Numbered from the stretch's first letter, positions 16,172 to 25,231 are shown. The stretch is 64,000 nucleotides of DNA from Streptomyces sp. Edi2 (GCF_040253635.1 NZ_JBEJGX010000003.1:1178001-1242000), one strand, 5' to 3'. Program-made: numbers and translations. The notes: generated by a model not told the origin, from the letters alone.

Positions 16172-17266
16172 TCCGGCGATGCGGTTGATGCGGTCGATGG
16201 CCCGCTCGAAGCCGCGGGTGAGGTCGTCGAAGACGGCCTGGACGCTGCGTTCGCTGTTCATCCGGCCGACGATCTGGCCGACCGGGGTGCCGAGCAGCGG
16301 CTCGACCTCGTACCGCTGGATACGGGAGTTGGCCTCGGCGACCAGCAGCCCCTGCAGCGGCATCGGGAGGGGCCCGGGGCCGCCCGGTTCGTCCCAGGCG
16401 TCGGTCCATTCGGTGCGCAACTGGCGGGCGGGTTTGCCGGTCAGGGCACGGGAGCGGACGGTGTCGCCGGGGCCGGCGGCGAGCAGCTTGGCGGTCAGCC
16501 GCCGGGAGTGCAGATCCGCCTCCTCGGTGGTCAGCCAGAGCGAGCCCAGCCAGACGCCCTGGGCACCGAGGGCGAGCCCGGCGGCGATCTGCTCACCGGT
16601 GCCGATACCGCCCGCGGCGAGCACCGGCAGCGGGTCGACGGCGGCCACCACCTCGGGGGTGAGCACCATGGTGGCGATCTCGCCGGTGTGGCCGCCCGCC
16701 TCGTACCCCTGGGCGACGACGATGTCGATACCGGCGGCCTTGTGGTGGCGGGCGTGGCGCGGGCTGCCTGCCAGTGCGGCGACGAGGATGCCGTGGTCGT
16801 GAGCGCGCCGGACGATGTCGGGCGGGGGTGAGCCGAGGGCGTTGGCCAGCAGCTTGACCGGATAGTCGAAGGCCACATCGAGCTGGGTGCGGGCGACCTG
16901 TTCCATCCACCCGGTGATCCGCCAGCCGGATGCCTCGCCCTCCGCGAGATGCGGCACCTGGTGCTTGTCGAGGAGCCCGGTGACGAAGCGGCGGTGCTCC
17001 TCCGGGATCATCGCCTCGACCTCGGCCTCGGTGACGCCCTCCACCTTCTTGGCGGGCATCACCACATCGAGCCCGTACGGCAGCCCTCCGGTGTGGTCCT
17101 GCATCCAGTCCAGGTCGCGCGCCAGCTCGTCCGGCGCGGTGTAGCGGACCGCGCCGAGCACCCCGAACCCGCCGGCCCGGGTGATCGCCGCGGCGACCGC
17201 GGGGAAAGGGGTGAACCCGAAGACGGCGTGCTCGACTCCCAGGGTGTTGCTCAGCTCCGTCTGCAT
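16163..17266 (-). CDS. Nitronate monooxygenase family FMN enzyme
   Basis: A 367-residue FMN-dependent TIM-barrel protein of the nitronate monooxygenase/2-nitropropane dioxygenase family. Recognisable parts: VFGFTPFPAVAAAITRAGG at the N-terminus, VVAQGYEAGGHTGEIA around the catalytic histidine, and PVLAAGGIGTGEQIAAGLALGAQGVWLG for phosphate binding. In actinobacterial acid-degradation clusters such proteins often act as flavin-dependent enoyl reductases or desaturases rather than on nitro compounds. No obvious Shine-Dalgarno precedes the ATG. The palindrome at 17305-17329 lies 39 bp upstream, so the mRNA may have a very short leader. First gene of the leftward synthetase run. Confidence 0.83.
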   Translation of the reverse strand: MQTELSNTLGVEHAVFGFTPFPAVAAAITRAGGFGVLGAVRYTAPDELARDLDWMQDHTGGLPYGLDVVMPAKKVEGVTEAEVEAMIPEEHRRFVTGLLDKHQVPHLAEGEASGWRITGWMEQVARTQLDVAFDYPVKLLANALGSPPPDIVRRAHDHGILVAALAGSPRHARHHKAAGIDIVVAQGYEAGGHTGEIATMVLTPEVVAAVDPLPVLAAGGIGTGEQIAAGLALGAQGVWLGSLWLTTEEADLHSRRLTAKLLAAGPGDTVRSRALTGKPARQLRTEWTDAWDEPGGPGPLPMPLQGLLVAEANSRIQRYEVEPLLGTPVGQIVGRMNSERSVQAVFDDLTRGFERAIDRINRIAGRA

Positions 17267-17304
17267 GGGCGCAGGATGCCGCAGCGGGCCGTACGAGGGA
17301 AGAG

Positions 17305-17329
17305 AGTTTCTGATGCAGCGTCAGAAACT
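17305..17329. promoter_or_regulatory. Palindromic operator, copy 2 (TCTGA-N7-TCAGA, 9-bp arms)
   Basis: AGTTTCTGA at 17305-17313 and TCAGAAACT at 17321-17329 are exact reverse complements around TGCAGCG. The core TCTGA-N7-TCAGA is identical in layout to 4380-4396. It lies just before the nitronate monooxygenase start and is the only structure in this 131-bp gap. Confidence 0.6.
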
Positions 17330-17397
17330 TGACGCGGCATCCCGGAACGGGCGGCCGCCGGCCGTCCCGGGACGCCGGGGCGGCCGGCCGTCGCCGC

Positions 17398-18969
17398 TCA
17401 TCCCTCCTCCAGCACCGCCATCGCCGCGTTGTGCCCCGGGATGCCGCTCACGCCCCCGCCGCGTACCGCGCCCGCCCCGCACAGCAGGACGTTGGGGTGC
17501 GTGGTCGCCACGCCCCAGCGGGCCGGGCCGGACCGGGCGTCACCGAGCGCTTCGTCCGAGGGATCCGCGTAGGGAAAGGCCAGGTCGCGGTGGAAGATGT
17601 TGCCGCCCGGCAGGCCGAGTTCACGGTCCAGGTCGAGGGGCGAGCGGGCCTCGATGCAGGGGCGGCCGTCGGCGTCGTGGGCCAGGCAGTCGGCGAGCGG
17701 TTCGGCGAGGTGACGCTCCAGTTCGGCGAGGGTGGCCGCCAGGAGGCGGTCGCGGGTGGTGTCGTTGTCGGCGGTGAACAGGCTCGCGGGGGCGTGCAGG
17801 CCGAACAGGGTGAGGGTCTGGTAGCCCTGCCGGACCAGGTCGGCACCGAGGATGGAGGGGTCGGTGAGGGAGTGGCAGTAGATCTCGGACGGCGGGGAGG
17901 CGGGCAGGGTGCCGGATGCGGCCTGCTGGTAGGCACTCTCCAGCTGGCGGTAACCCTCGGCGATATGGAAGGTGCCGGAGAAGGCCTCCCGTGGGTCCAC
18001 CCGGTTGTCTCGCAGCCGTGGCAGCCGGGTGAGCAGCATGTTGACCTTGAGCTGGGCGCCCTCGGCGGGGGGCGGCGGGGCCTCGCCCAGCAGACGGGCC
18101 AGCTCGCGCGGGGCGGCGTTGACGAGGACCCGGCGGGCGCCGATGGTGCCCGCCTCGCAGGTCACCTCCGCGCTGCGGCCGTCCGTCGCGATACCGGTCA
18201 CCGCGCAGTCGGTGACGATCTCCGCGCCGGCCCGCCGGGCGGCGTCGGCCAGTGCGTCGGTGAGGGCGCCCATCCCGCCGATGGGGACGTCCCAGTCGCC
18301 GGTGCCGCCGCCGATGACGTGGTAGAGGAAGCAGCGGTTCTGACGGAGCGACGGGTCATGGGCGGTGGCGAAGGTGCCGATGAGGGCGTCGGTGAGGACC
18401 ACGCCGCGGATCAGGTCGTCGGTGAAGGTCTCCTCGACCACCTCCCCCAGGGGGCGTTCGAACAGGGCGTGCCAGGTGGCGTCGTCGTCGACCGCGGCGC
18501 GCAGTGCGGCACGGGTGGGCAGGGGCTCGGTCAAGGTGGGGAAGACGCGCTCGGCCAGCCGCGCCGTGCTGCCGTAGAAGCGCTGCCAGGCAGTGAACTC
18601 CCGGTCGGACCCGGTGAGTTCGGCGAAGGCGGTACGGGTCCGGCCCTCGCCGCCGCCGACCAGGAGGCCGGTGGGCCGGCCGTCGCGCACGGTGGGGGTG
18701 TAGGAGGAGACGGTGCGTTTGCGGACCGCGAAGCGCAGACCGAGGTCCCGCACGATCTTCGGCGGCAACAGGCTGACGAGGTAGGAGTAACGGGACAGCC
18801 GGGCGTCGACTCCGGCGAACGCCCGGGTCGACACGGCGGCACCACCGGTGTGGTCCAGCCGCTCCAGCACCAGCACGCTGCGCCCGGCGCGTGCGAGATA
18901 GGCGGCGGCCACCAGTCCGTTGTGCCCGCCACCGACGATGACCGCGTCATACGAAGTCCGTTCCGGCAT
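17398..18969 (-). CDS. CrtI/phytoene-desaturase-like FAD oxidoreductase
   Basis: A 523-residue flavin amine-oxidase-fold protein. The dinucleotide site is VGGGHNGLVAAAYLARAGR with LVLERLDHTGG downstream; the C-terminal FAD motif includes LLCGAGAVRGGGVSGIPGHN. It resembles the phytoene desaturase-like group that includes vertebrate PYROXD2, which is distinct from true carotenoid enzymes; no other carotenoid genes are nearby. The ATG at 18969 (MPERTSYDAV) follows AAGGGG; a GTG at 18984 is the alternative. Function not established. Confidence 0.8.
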   Translation of the reverse strand: MPERTSYDAVIVGGGHNGLVAAAYLARAGRSVLVLERLDHTGGAAVSTRAFAGVDARLSRYSYLVSLLPPKIVRDLGLRFAVRKRTVSSYTPTVRDGRPTGLLVGGGEGRTRTAFAELTGSDREFTAWQRFYGSTARLAERVFPTLTEPLPTRAALRAAVDDDATWHALFERPLGEVVEETFTDDLIRGVVLTDALIGTFATAHDPSLRQNRCFLYHVIGGGTGDWDVPIGGMGALTDALADAARRAGAEIVTDCAVTGIATDGRSAEVTCEAGTIGARRVLVNAAPRELARLLGEAPPPPAEGAQLKVNMLLTRLPRLRDNRVDPREAFSGTFHIAEGYRQLESAYQQAASGTLPASPPSEIYCHSLTDPSILGADLVRQGYQTLTLFGLHAPASLFTADNDTTRDRLLAATLAELERHLAEPLADCLAHDADGRPCIEARSPLDLDRELGLPGGNIFHRDLAFPYADPSDEALGDARSGPARWGVATTHPNVLLCGAGAVRGGGVSGIPGHNAAMAVLEEG

Positions 18970-19045
18970 GCCCCTTGGTAGCACGCGGTGATCGCGGTCG
19001 CCAGGTGCAGGCGGCTGAAACCTTCACCCGGGGCGGTGCGGCTTC

Positions 19046-19074
19046 TTGACCGGGCAGGGGGCTGCTCCTAGCGT
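19046..19074 (+). promoter_or_regulatory. Sigma-70-like promoter for the alpha-galactosidase gene
   Basis: TTGACC at 19046-19051 and TAGCGT at 19069-19074 are separated by 17 bp, a good match to the HrdB consensus. It precedes the GTG start at 19150 by about 75 bp. Confidence 0.5.
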
Positions 19075-19149
19075 CCGGCCGTGCTCCGCCCCGGCCCCCA
19101 CCCCCGCCGCGCTCTCGTCAGACCGTCCCGCCCACCCGTGAGGTGACCC

Positions 19150-20457
19150 GTGTCCCACTCGCCGGTACCCCGCCTCGGCCGCACCTTCGCCGGACTGACC
19201 GCCGTCGCCGCCTGTTCGGCCGGGCTGCTCGCGGCCCCCGCTCCCGCCTCTGCGGCCCCAGGGCCGGCCCGTGCGTCCGCCGCCCGGCAGCTCGCGGAGA
19301 GGTATCCGAACCTGGCGCCGAGACCCCCGATGGGCTGGAACGACTGGTCGTACTACATGTGCGACATCAACGAGAAGGTGATCCTCGACAACGCGCGGGC
19401 GCTGGTCCGTTCGGGGCTGGCCCGGCGCGGCTACCGCACCGTCACCGTCGACGACTGCTGGATGAGCAGGCAGCGCGGCCCCGAGGGCGAACTGACGGCG
19501 GACCGGACGAAGTTCCCGCACGGCATGGCCTACCTCGGGCGGAAGCTGCACGAGCTGGGACTGAAGTTCGGGATCTACGAGGACGTCGGCACCCTGACCT
19601 GTGAGAAATATCCGGGCAGTCTCGGCCATTTCCGGGAAGACGCGGAGCTGTTCGCCCGCTGGAAGGTCGACTACGTCAAGGCGGACGGCTGCAATGTCCC
19701 CGTCGCGCCGGGGCACACCAAAGAGGAGACCTACCGGGACCTGTACGGCCAGATGAGCCGTGCGCTGCGGGCCACCGGCCGCCCGATCACCTTCTCGGTG
19801 TCGGCGCCGGCCTACTTCCAGTACGACGGGGACAGCGTCTGGCACCGGGTCATCGGCTGGTCGGCCTCGCTCGGCAATCTGTGGCGGGGCGGGCGGGACG
19901 TCGCGGTGGAGAAGAACACACCGGCCGTGAAGTGGTCCTCCATCCTCTACAACTTCCGCTACAACGCGCGGCTGGCCGGCCTCCAGCGTCCCGGCCGCTG
20001 GAACGACCCGGACTTCCTGCTGGCCGGTGACACGGGCGTGACGCAGCAGGAGATGCAGAGCCAGATGTCGCTGTGGGCGATGATGGCCGCCCCCCTGATC
20101 TCCAGCACGGACCTGAGCCGCCTGTCCCCGGCGGCACGCAAGGTGCTCGGGAACAAGAAGGTCATCGCCGTCGACCAGGACGCGCTCGGCGTCCAGGGGA
20201 CCGTCGTGCAGGAGGACAACGGCTCCGCGGTGCTGACCAAGCCGCTGAAGAACGGCGACCGGGCCGTCGCCCTGTTCAACTCGGGCGACACGCCGCGCAC
20301 GCTGTCGGTCACGGCCGGGACGGCCGGACTGCCGGAGGCGGGCTCCTACCTGCTGCGCGATCTGGTCAGCGGCCGCCGCTCGCACAGCGAGGACACGATC
20401 ACGGCACGCGAGGTGCCGCCCCACAGCACGGTGCTCTACCGGGTGACTCCGGACTGA
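19150..20457 (+). CDS. Secreted alpha-galactosidase (GH27)
   Basis: A 435-residue exported glycoside hydrolase of family 27, cleaving terminal alpha-galactosides. The signal peptide runs to about residue 35 (APASAA). The GH27 start PPMGWNDW is at 60-66, the nucleophile is probably D179 in YVKADGC, and RWNDPDF is at 283-289. By alignment from memory the acid/base may be D250 in WRGGRD. A C-terminal beta-sandwich (about 340-435) ends the protein; there is no carbohydrate-binding module. GAGGTGACCC precedes the GTG start. It stands alone, with no sugar transporter next to it. Confidence 0.9.
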   Translation: MSHSPVPRLGRTFAGLTAVAACSAGLLAAPAPASAAPGPARASAARQLAERYPNLAPRPPMGWNDWSYYMCDINEKVILDNARALVRSGLARRGYRTVTVDDCWMSRQRGPEGELTADRTKFPHGMAYLGRKLHELGLKFGIYEDVGTLTCEKYPGSLGHFREDAELFARWKVDYVKADGCNVPVAPGHTKEETYRDLYGQMSRALRATGRPITFSVSAPAYFQYDGDSVWHRVIGWSASLGNLWRGGRDVAVEKNTPAVKWSSILYNFRYNARLAGLQRPGRWNDPDFLLAGDTGVTQQEMQSQMSLWAMMAAPLISSTDLSRLSPAARKVLGNKKVIAVDQDALGVQGTVVQEDNGSAVLTKPLKNGDRAVALFNSGDTPRTLSVTAGTAGLPEAGSYLLRDLVSGRRSHSEDTITAREVPPHSTVLYRVTPD

Positions 20458-20464
20458 CCTGACC

Positions 20465-20540
20465 CGGTCTCCGGGGGCGGCTCGGTCTCCGGGGGCCGGC
20501 CCGGGCACCTCGGGTACCGGCCCGGGGCACCTCGGGTACC
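20465..20540. repeat. Two direct repeat pairs between convergent genes
   Basis: CGGTCTCCGGGGGC occurs at 20465 and 20483. A 21/22-bp unit starting GGCCCGGG and ending CACCTCGGGTACC occurs at 20498 and 20519. The GC-rich palindromic content (GGTACC, GGCCCGGG) could also serve as a bidirectional terminator. Confidence 0.75.
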
Positions 20541-20560
20541 GGGCCACCGCGGCCCGTCCC

Positions 20561-22678
20561 CTACCGCCGGCGTGCGGCGCGCTCCCTGCGCAGGTCCGCG
20601 ACCCGGCGGTGGAGGGCGGCCGCCTCCTTCGTACGGCCCAGTTGTTCCAGGCACTGGGCCAAGTCGCCGTAGCTGGCCAGCGTGTCGAGATGGCCGGCGC
20701 CCAGGACCCGTTCGCGGGCGTCCGCGACCTCGCGGTAGAGGTCCAGCGCCTCGTCCCAGCGGCCCAGCCAGCCGAGCGCCACGGCACTCTCCCGGCGGCT
20801 GACCAGGGTGTCGGGGTGGTCGGGCCCGAGCACCCGCGCCCGTGCCGCGGCGACCGCACGCGCCTCCGCCAGCGCCTCCTGCCAGCGGTTCTGCCGTCCG
20901 AGGCTGACGCCCAGGCCGTGCCGGGCACGCAACGTCTCCGGATCCTCCGCGCCCTGGGCACGGGTACGGGCGGCGGTCAGGTCCCGGTAGAGCGCCAGGG
21001 CTTCGCCGCTGCGGCCGAGCCGGCCGAGGCCGATGCCGACCTCGTAGCGGGCGGCGAGGGTGTCGGGGTGGTCGGGGCCGAGCGAGGCGGTGCGCGCCGC
21101 CGCGATGTCCCGGTAGGTGTGCAGGGCCTCCGTCCACCGGCCCAGTCTGCCCAGGACATGGGCGAGTTCGCAGCGGGTGGCGAGGGTGTCGGCGTGGTCC
21201 GCGCCGAGCACCCGGGCGCGGGCCTCGGCCACCTCCCGGGCCAGAGCGCAGCAGTCCTCCAGCCGTCCCAGCCGGCCGAGGTTCAGCGCGACGTGGTGGC
21301 GGCAGCTCAGCGAGTCGGGGTGGTCGGGGCCCAGTGCACGTTCACGGCCCGTCAGCACCTCGGCGTAGACCTGGTGCGCCTCGAAGCTCCGGCCGAGACG
21401 GCTCAGGGCGTGACCGGCCTCCAGACGGCTGGTGAGCGTGTCGGGGTGGTCGGGGCCGAGCAGCCGCTCGCGCTCCGCGGCGAGCGCACGGTGTGCCTCG
21501 CCCGCCTCCGCCCAGCGGCCCAGCCGGCCGAGGTTCAGCGCGGCGGTGTGCCGTCCGGCCAGCGCGGCGAGGGTGGCGCGGCGGTCGTCCGGCGGTGCCG
21601 GGCTGGCGATGCCGGCGGCCGGGGACGCGTCACCGCACTGCGGCTCCCTTCCGCCGGTCCAGGTGTCGGTCAGGACGGTGGCGGAACGGTCCGCCGGGAA
21701 CCCGTGCGCCCGCCGCCCGGGGGCCGCCAGGGAGCCGAGGGTCATGCCACGGGTCCAGGAGGGCAGCCGCCGGCCGGGGCCGGTCGCCTCGTCCGAGCCG
21801 CCCGCGGTGCCACGGGCGGGGTGCGGATGGCGGGCGTCGGCGAGGCGTTTGCCCAGCTCGTCGGCGTCCCTGGGCCGGTCGTCGGGGTCCTTGGCGAGCA
21901 GTTCGAGGATGATGCGCTCGTAGGCCTCGGGGAGGTCGGGGCGCAGCGTACGGGGCGGTTCCGGCGCCTGGTCACGGTGCCCGACGAGCACCGCCCAGGC
22001 ATCCCCCAGGTCGAAGGGCGGCACGCCGGTGGCGATCTCATACAGCACACAGCCGAGGGAGTAGAGGTCGCTGCGGTGGTCGACGCCGTGGGCGCCGATC
22101 TGTTCGGGCGACATGTAGTGCGGACTGCCCATGGCGATGCCGGTGCCGGTGAGGCGGGCGGTGAAGCCGATGTCGTGGCCGAGCCGGGCGATGCCGAAGT
22201 CGCAGATCTTGACCGTGCCGTCGGCGGTCCGGACGATATTCGCCGGTTTCAGATCGCGGTGCACGACGGCTTGTTCGTGGGTGTAGGCGAGCGCGGCGGT
22301 GACCTGCTCGGCGATCTCGACGAGGTCCGGTACGGGCAGCGGCTGGCGGCGGTTGTCCTCCAGCAGCTGGCTGAGGTTACGGCCGCTGAGCAGTTCCATG
22401 ACGATGAAGAGGGTGCCCTCGTCCTCGCCGAAGTCATGGACGACGGTGATGCCGCGGTGCTGGAGCGCGGCGGCGACCCGGGCCTCACGGCGGAAACGTT
22501 CGCGCAGTACCTGCAGGAACGACGGTTCGTGCCGTGGCCCCGTGGGCTTGAGGCACTTGACCGCGACTTGCCGGCCCAGCGACTCGTCGCGGGCCCGCCA
22601 CACCTCCCCCATGCCACCGCGCCCGATGGTGCCGAGCAGCCGGTACCGCCGTTGGATCAGTCTCTGGTCCGCACCCAT
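20561..22678 (-). CDS. Serine/threonine protein kinase with C-terminal TPR array
   Basis: A 705-residue protein. The Hanks-type kinase domain (about 12-270) has the glycine loop GRGGMGEV at 19-26, K41, HRDLKPAN at 140-147, DFG at 160-162 and SPHYMSPEQ. From about residue 365 to the end there are about eight 42-residue TPR_10/TPR_12 repeats with the signature LGPDHPDTL. No transmembrane segment is evident, so it should be a soluble signalling kinase whose TPRs bind partners. I chose ATG at 22678 (MGADQRLIQRRYRLLG). Overlapping frames further upstream are not credible. The TPR units are closely similar to one another, suggesting internal duplication. Confidence 0.88.
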   Translation of the reverse strand: MGADQRLIQRRYRLLGTIGRGGMGEVWRARDESLGRQVAVKCLKPTGPRHEPSFLQVLRERFRREARVAAALQHRGITVVHDFGEDEGTLFIVMELLSGRNLSQLLEDNRRQPLPVPDLVEIAEQVTAALAYTHEQAVVHRDLKPANIVRTADGTVKICDFGIARLGHDIGFTARLTGTGIAMGSPHYMSPEQIGAHGVDHRSDLYSLGCVLYEIATGVPPFDLGDAWAVLVGHRDQAPEPPRTLRPDLPEAYERIILELLAKDPDDRPRDADELGKRLADARHPHPARGTAGGSDEATGPGRRLPSWTRGMTLGSLAAPGRRAHGFPADRSATVLTDTWTGGREPQCGDASPAAGIASPAPPDDRRATLAALAGRHTAALNLGRLGRWAEAGEAHRALAAERERLLGPDHPDTLTSRLEAGHALSRLGRSFEAHQVYAEVLTGRERALGPDHPDSLSCRHHVALNLGRLGRLEDCCALAREVAEARARVLGADHADTLATRCELAHVLGRLGRWTEALHTYRDIAAARTASLGPDHPDTLAARYEVGIGLGRLGRSGEALALYRDLTAARTRAQGAEDPETLRARHGLGVSLGRQNRWQEALAEARAVAAARARVLGPDHPDTLVSRRESAVALGWLGRWDEALDLYREVADARERVLGAGHLDTLASYGDLAQCLEQLGRTKEAAALHRRVADLRRERAARRR

Positions 22679-22703
22679 GTATCGCCGCCCCCGTCCCCCG
22701 TGG

Positions 22704-23600
22704 TCAGCCGCGCAGTTCCCCCTGCGTGTCCTCCTGCCCGTCCAGTATGGCGGCGGAAGGGCGGAGCTTGTAGGGCGCTGGGCGGGCGCCGGGGCCGAGT
22801 CGTGCGACGGCGCGCAGGATGTGCCGGGGCGGGAGCTGCCAGCGGACGGCGGGCGGAATGGCGCGAAGGAGGCGGCCGGTGGCGCGCAGCCGCCGGGTGA
22901 CGGTTGCGGACGGGGGTACGGGGCGCCCGTAGAGCTCATGTGCGTACGCCGGGAGTGCGCCGTAGGCGAGCTGTGCCACCCGCTGCCAGAGCAGGGCGCG
23001 GGCCGGCACGAGCGGGGCCGGGGTCGGTGGCCTGCACAGAAACGCGTCCACCTCGCCGGCTTCGGGGGTCAGCGCCAACTCGGGCCGTACGCGGGCGAAG
23101 TAGGCGGCGAGCGCGGCCCGGCTGCCGGGCACACCGGCCGGGTCGAGGCCGACGAGCCGGGCGCTTTCGCGCTGCTCGTGGAGGTAGGCGTCGGCATGGG
23201 CGTCGCCTAGCGGGTACCCGGAGCGGCGCAGGACGTGCAGGTAGGAATCCACCGCCGCGCAGTGCACCCACAGCAGCAGGTCCGGCTCGTCGACCCCGTA
23301 GCGCTCCCCGCTGGCGGGGTCGGTGGCGGACAGCCGGCGGTGGATACGGCGGACCGTGGCACCGGCCTGTTCGGCGGCGTCGGTGGTGTCGTACGTGAGC
23401 GTGCCGACGAACTCGGCGGTCCGCATCAGCCGGCCCCAGGCGTCACTCCTGAAGTCCGAATTCTGAAGGACACCGCGCACCGCACGAGGGTGCAGCGCCT
23501 GGAGGTACAGCGCACGGACGCCCGCGATCCACATCATCGGATCGCTGTGCATCTGCCAGGTCACGGAACGGGGCCCGAAAAGCCCCGGGTCGCCTCCCAT
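22704..23600 (-). CDS. MpaB-like oxygenase (DUF2236)
   Basis: A 298-residue helical protein of the DUF2236/MpaB family. It shows the typical N-terminal GDPGLFGPRSVTWQMHSDP, the HPRAVRGVLQNSDFR segment with its conserved histidine, and a central WVHCAAVDSYL. Characterised relatives include heme-linked latex-clearing (Lcp-like) and mycophenolate pathway oxygenases; the substrate here is unknown. The ATG at 23600 has GGAGG eight bases upstream; the GTG at 23609 is too close to it. Gap of 25 bp to the kinase gene downstream. Confidence 0.83.
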   Translation of the reverse strand: MGGDPGLFGPRSVTWQMHSDPMMWIAGVRALYLQALHPRAVRGVLQNSDFRSDAWGRLMRTAEFVGTLTYDTTDAAEQAGATVRRIHRRLSATDPASGERYGVDEPDLLLWVHCAAVDSYLHVLRRSGYPLGDAHADAYLHEQRESARLVGLDPAGVPGSRAALAAYFARVRPELALTPEAGEVDAFLCRPPTPAPLVPARALLWQRVAQLAYGALPAYAHELYGRPVPPSATVTRRLRATGRLLRAIPPAVRWQLPPRHILRAVARLGPGARPAPYKLRPSAAILDGQEDTQGELRG

Positions 23601-23816
23601 GCGCCACACCTCCCGCTGCCGGACCGCCCTGCCGTCGGCGTGTCTCCATTGTCGGTCGTGCCGTGGGTCCTGTGCATCATGCGCGCGGCGGGCCCGGTAC
23701 GGCAGGGACAGTCCAGCCGCCGTTGCGTACGGGGGGCCGCGCGCTCCCGGTCGGCCGCCGGTGCGCCGGTCCCAATCGGTGGTGCGCTGGTCCCGGTCGG
23801 CGTCGGTCGCACCGGT

Positions 23817-25040
23817 TCAGCGCCGTACGCGGGGCATCCCCAGGCCGATCCAGGAGATGATCTCGCGCTGGATCTCGTTGTTGCCGCCGCCGAAGGTGAA
23901 GATGACGGCGGAGCGGTAGCCGCGTTCCAGTTCGCCGTGGAGGACCGCGCCGGCCGAGCCCTCTTTGAGGGGACCCGCGGAGCCGACGACCTCCATCAGC
24001 CAGGCGTAGGCGTCCCGGCGGGCCTCGGAGCCGTAGACCTTGACCGCGGAGGCGTCCTGCGGGGTGAGGGTGCCCTGCTGGAGCGCGTCGACCATCTGCC
24101 AGTTCAGCAGCTTCATGGCATCGAGTCTGGCGTGGGTGCGGGCCAGCCGTCCGCGCACCCAGCCCAGGTCGATGACCCGGCGGCCGTCGCCGAGTGCGGT
24201 GCCGGCGGCCCAGCGCTGGACGTCGTGCAGGGCGCGGATGGCCATGGTCCCGTGGGCGGCGAGGGTGACCCGCTCGTGGTTGAGCTGGTTGGTGATGATC
24301 CGCCAGCCCTTGTTCTCTTGGCCGACGCGGCGGGAGGCCGGGACGGTGATGTTCTCGTAGTAGCTGGCGGTGGTGTCGTGCGAGGCGAGGGTGTTGATCA
24401 GGGTGCAGGAGTAGCCGGGGTCGCTGGTGGGGACGAGGAGCATGGTGATGCCCTTGTGGGGCGGGGCCTGGGGGTCGGTGCGCACGGCGAGCCATACCCA
24501 GTCCGCGGTGTCGCCGTTGGTCGTCCAGATCTTCTGCCCGTTGACGACGTAGTGGCCGGTCTCCTCGTCGCCCTCGCGTACGGCGCGGGTCTTGAGGGCG
24601 GCCAGGTCGGTGCCGGCGTCCGGTTCGCTGTAGCCGATGGCGAAGTCGATCTCGCCGGAGAGGATCCGGGGCAGGAAGTAGGCCTTCTGTTCGTCGGTGC
24701 CGAACTGCATGATCGTCGGGCCGACGGTGTTCAGCGCCATCAGCGGCAGCGGCACGCCCGCTTGGGCCGCCTCGTCGAAGAAGATGAACTGTTCCGTCGG
24801 GGACAGGCCGCGCCCGCCGAACTCCTTGGGCCAGCCGACGCCGAGCCAGCCGTCGGTGCCCAGCCGCCGTACGGTCTCGCGGTAGAAGCGCTTCCGGTCG
24901 GCGGCGCCGGCGAGGGAGCCGTCTGCACCGGCCTCGGAACCGTGGGGGCCGGCGAGGGCACCGTCCGGCACCAACTCGGCGAAGTAGGTGCGCAGCTCGG
25001 CGCGCAACTGCTGTTGCTCGGGGGTGTATTCGAGGTGCAC
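23817..25040 (-). CDS. Acyl-CoA dehydrogenase (steroid FadE-like)
   Basis: A 407-residue flavin acyl-CoA dehydrogenase starting with GTG (MHLEYTPEQQQLRAELRTYF) after GGAGGGGCC. Signatures: EIDFAIGYSEPDAGTDLA near the flavin, NGQKIWTTNGDTADW, and the C-terminal FTFGGGNNEIQREIISWIGL typical of the actinobacterial FadE subgroup used on steroid or polycyclic acid CoA esters. The catalytic base position is not assignable with confidence. It may work with a second FadE subunit not in the window. A perfect KstR-type motif lies about 90 bp upstream. Between 23601 and 23816 nothing is seen. Confidence 0.88.
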   Translation of the reverse strand: MHLEYTPEQQQLRAELRTYFAELVPDGALAGPHGSEAGADGSLAGAADRKRFYRETVRRLGTDGWLGVGWPKEFGGRGLSPTEQFIFFDEAAQAGVPLPLMALNTVGPTIMQFGTDEQKAYFLPRILSGEIDFAIGYSEPDAGTDLAALKTRAVREGDEETGHYVVNGQKIWTTNGDTADWVWLAVRTDPQAPPHKGITMLLVPTSDPGYSCTLINTLASHDTTASYYENITVPASRRVGQENKGWRIITNQLNHERVTLAAHGTMAIRALHDVQRWAAGTALGDGRRVIDLGWVRGRLARTHARLDAMKLLNWQMVDALQQGTLTPQDASAVKVYGSEARRDAYAWLMEVVGSAGPLKEGSAGAVLHGELERGYRSAVIFTFGGGNNEIQREIISWIGLGMPRVRR

Positions 25041-25127
25041 GGCCCCTCCAGTTCGTCCGGTCCGGTCGTCCGGTCCGAGGGGGCGCGGGATGCTGACGGC
25101 CCGTCGGCTGCCGGATCGAGGGCACAG

Positions 25128-25141
25128 TAGAACTTGTTTCA
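25128..25141. promoter_or_regulatory. KstR-type operator upstream of the acyl-CoA dehydrogenase
   Basis: TAGAACTTGTTTCA fits TnnAACnnGTTnnA, the motif of the cholesterol regulator KstR in mycobacteria and rhodococci, at all eight defined positions on both strands. It lies 88-101 bp upstream of the fadE-like start. No kstR gene is in the window. Confidence 0.5.
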
Positions 25142-25231
25142 GTAATTCGGAAGGGTGCGGGTGCGCGGCTGTGCCGGGGCGGTCGTGCCGGGGGGCATGC
25201 GGGAGGGCGGCCGTACGGGAGGTGGTCGTGC

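Noticed and set aside
14408..16831. 807-codon plus-strand frame across the acyl-CoA synthetase and nitronate monooxygenase genes
   Set aside because: Antisense to two clear enzymes and running through the 15/16-bp repeat; no domain.
17398..18969. Carotenoid biosynthesis gene crtI
   Set aside because: No phytoene synthase, GGPP synthase or cyclase gene is nearby, and the protein looks closer to the PYROXD2-like group.
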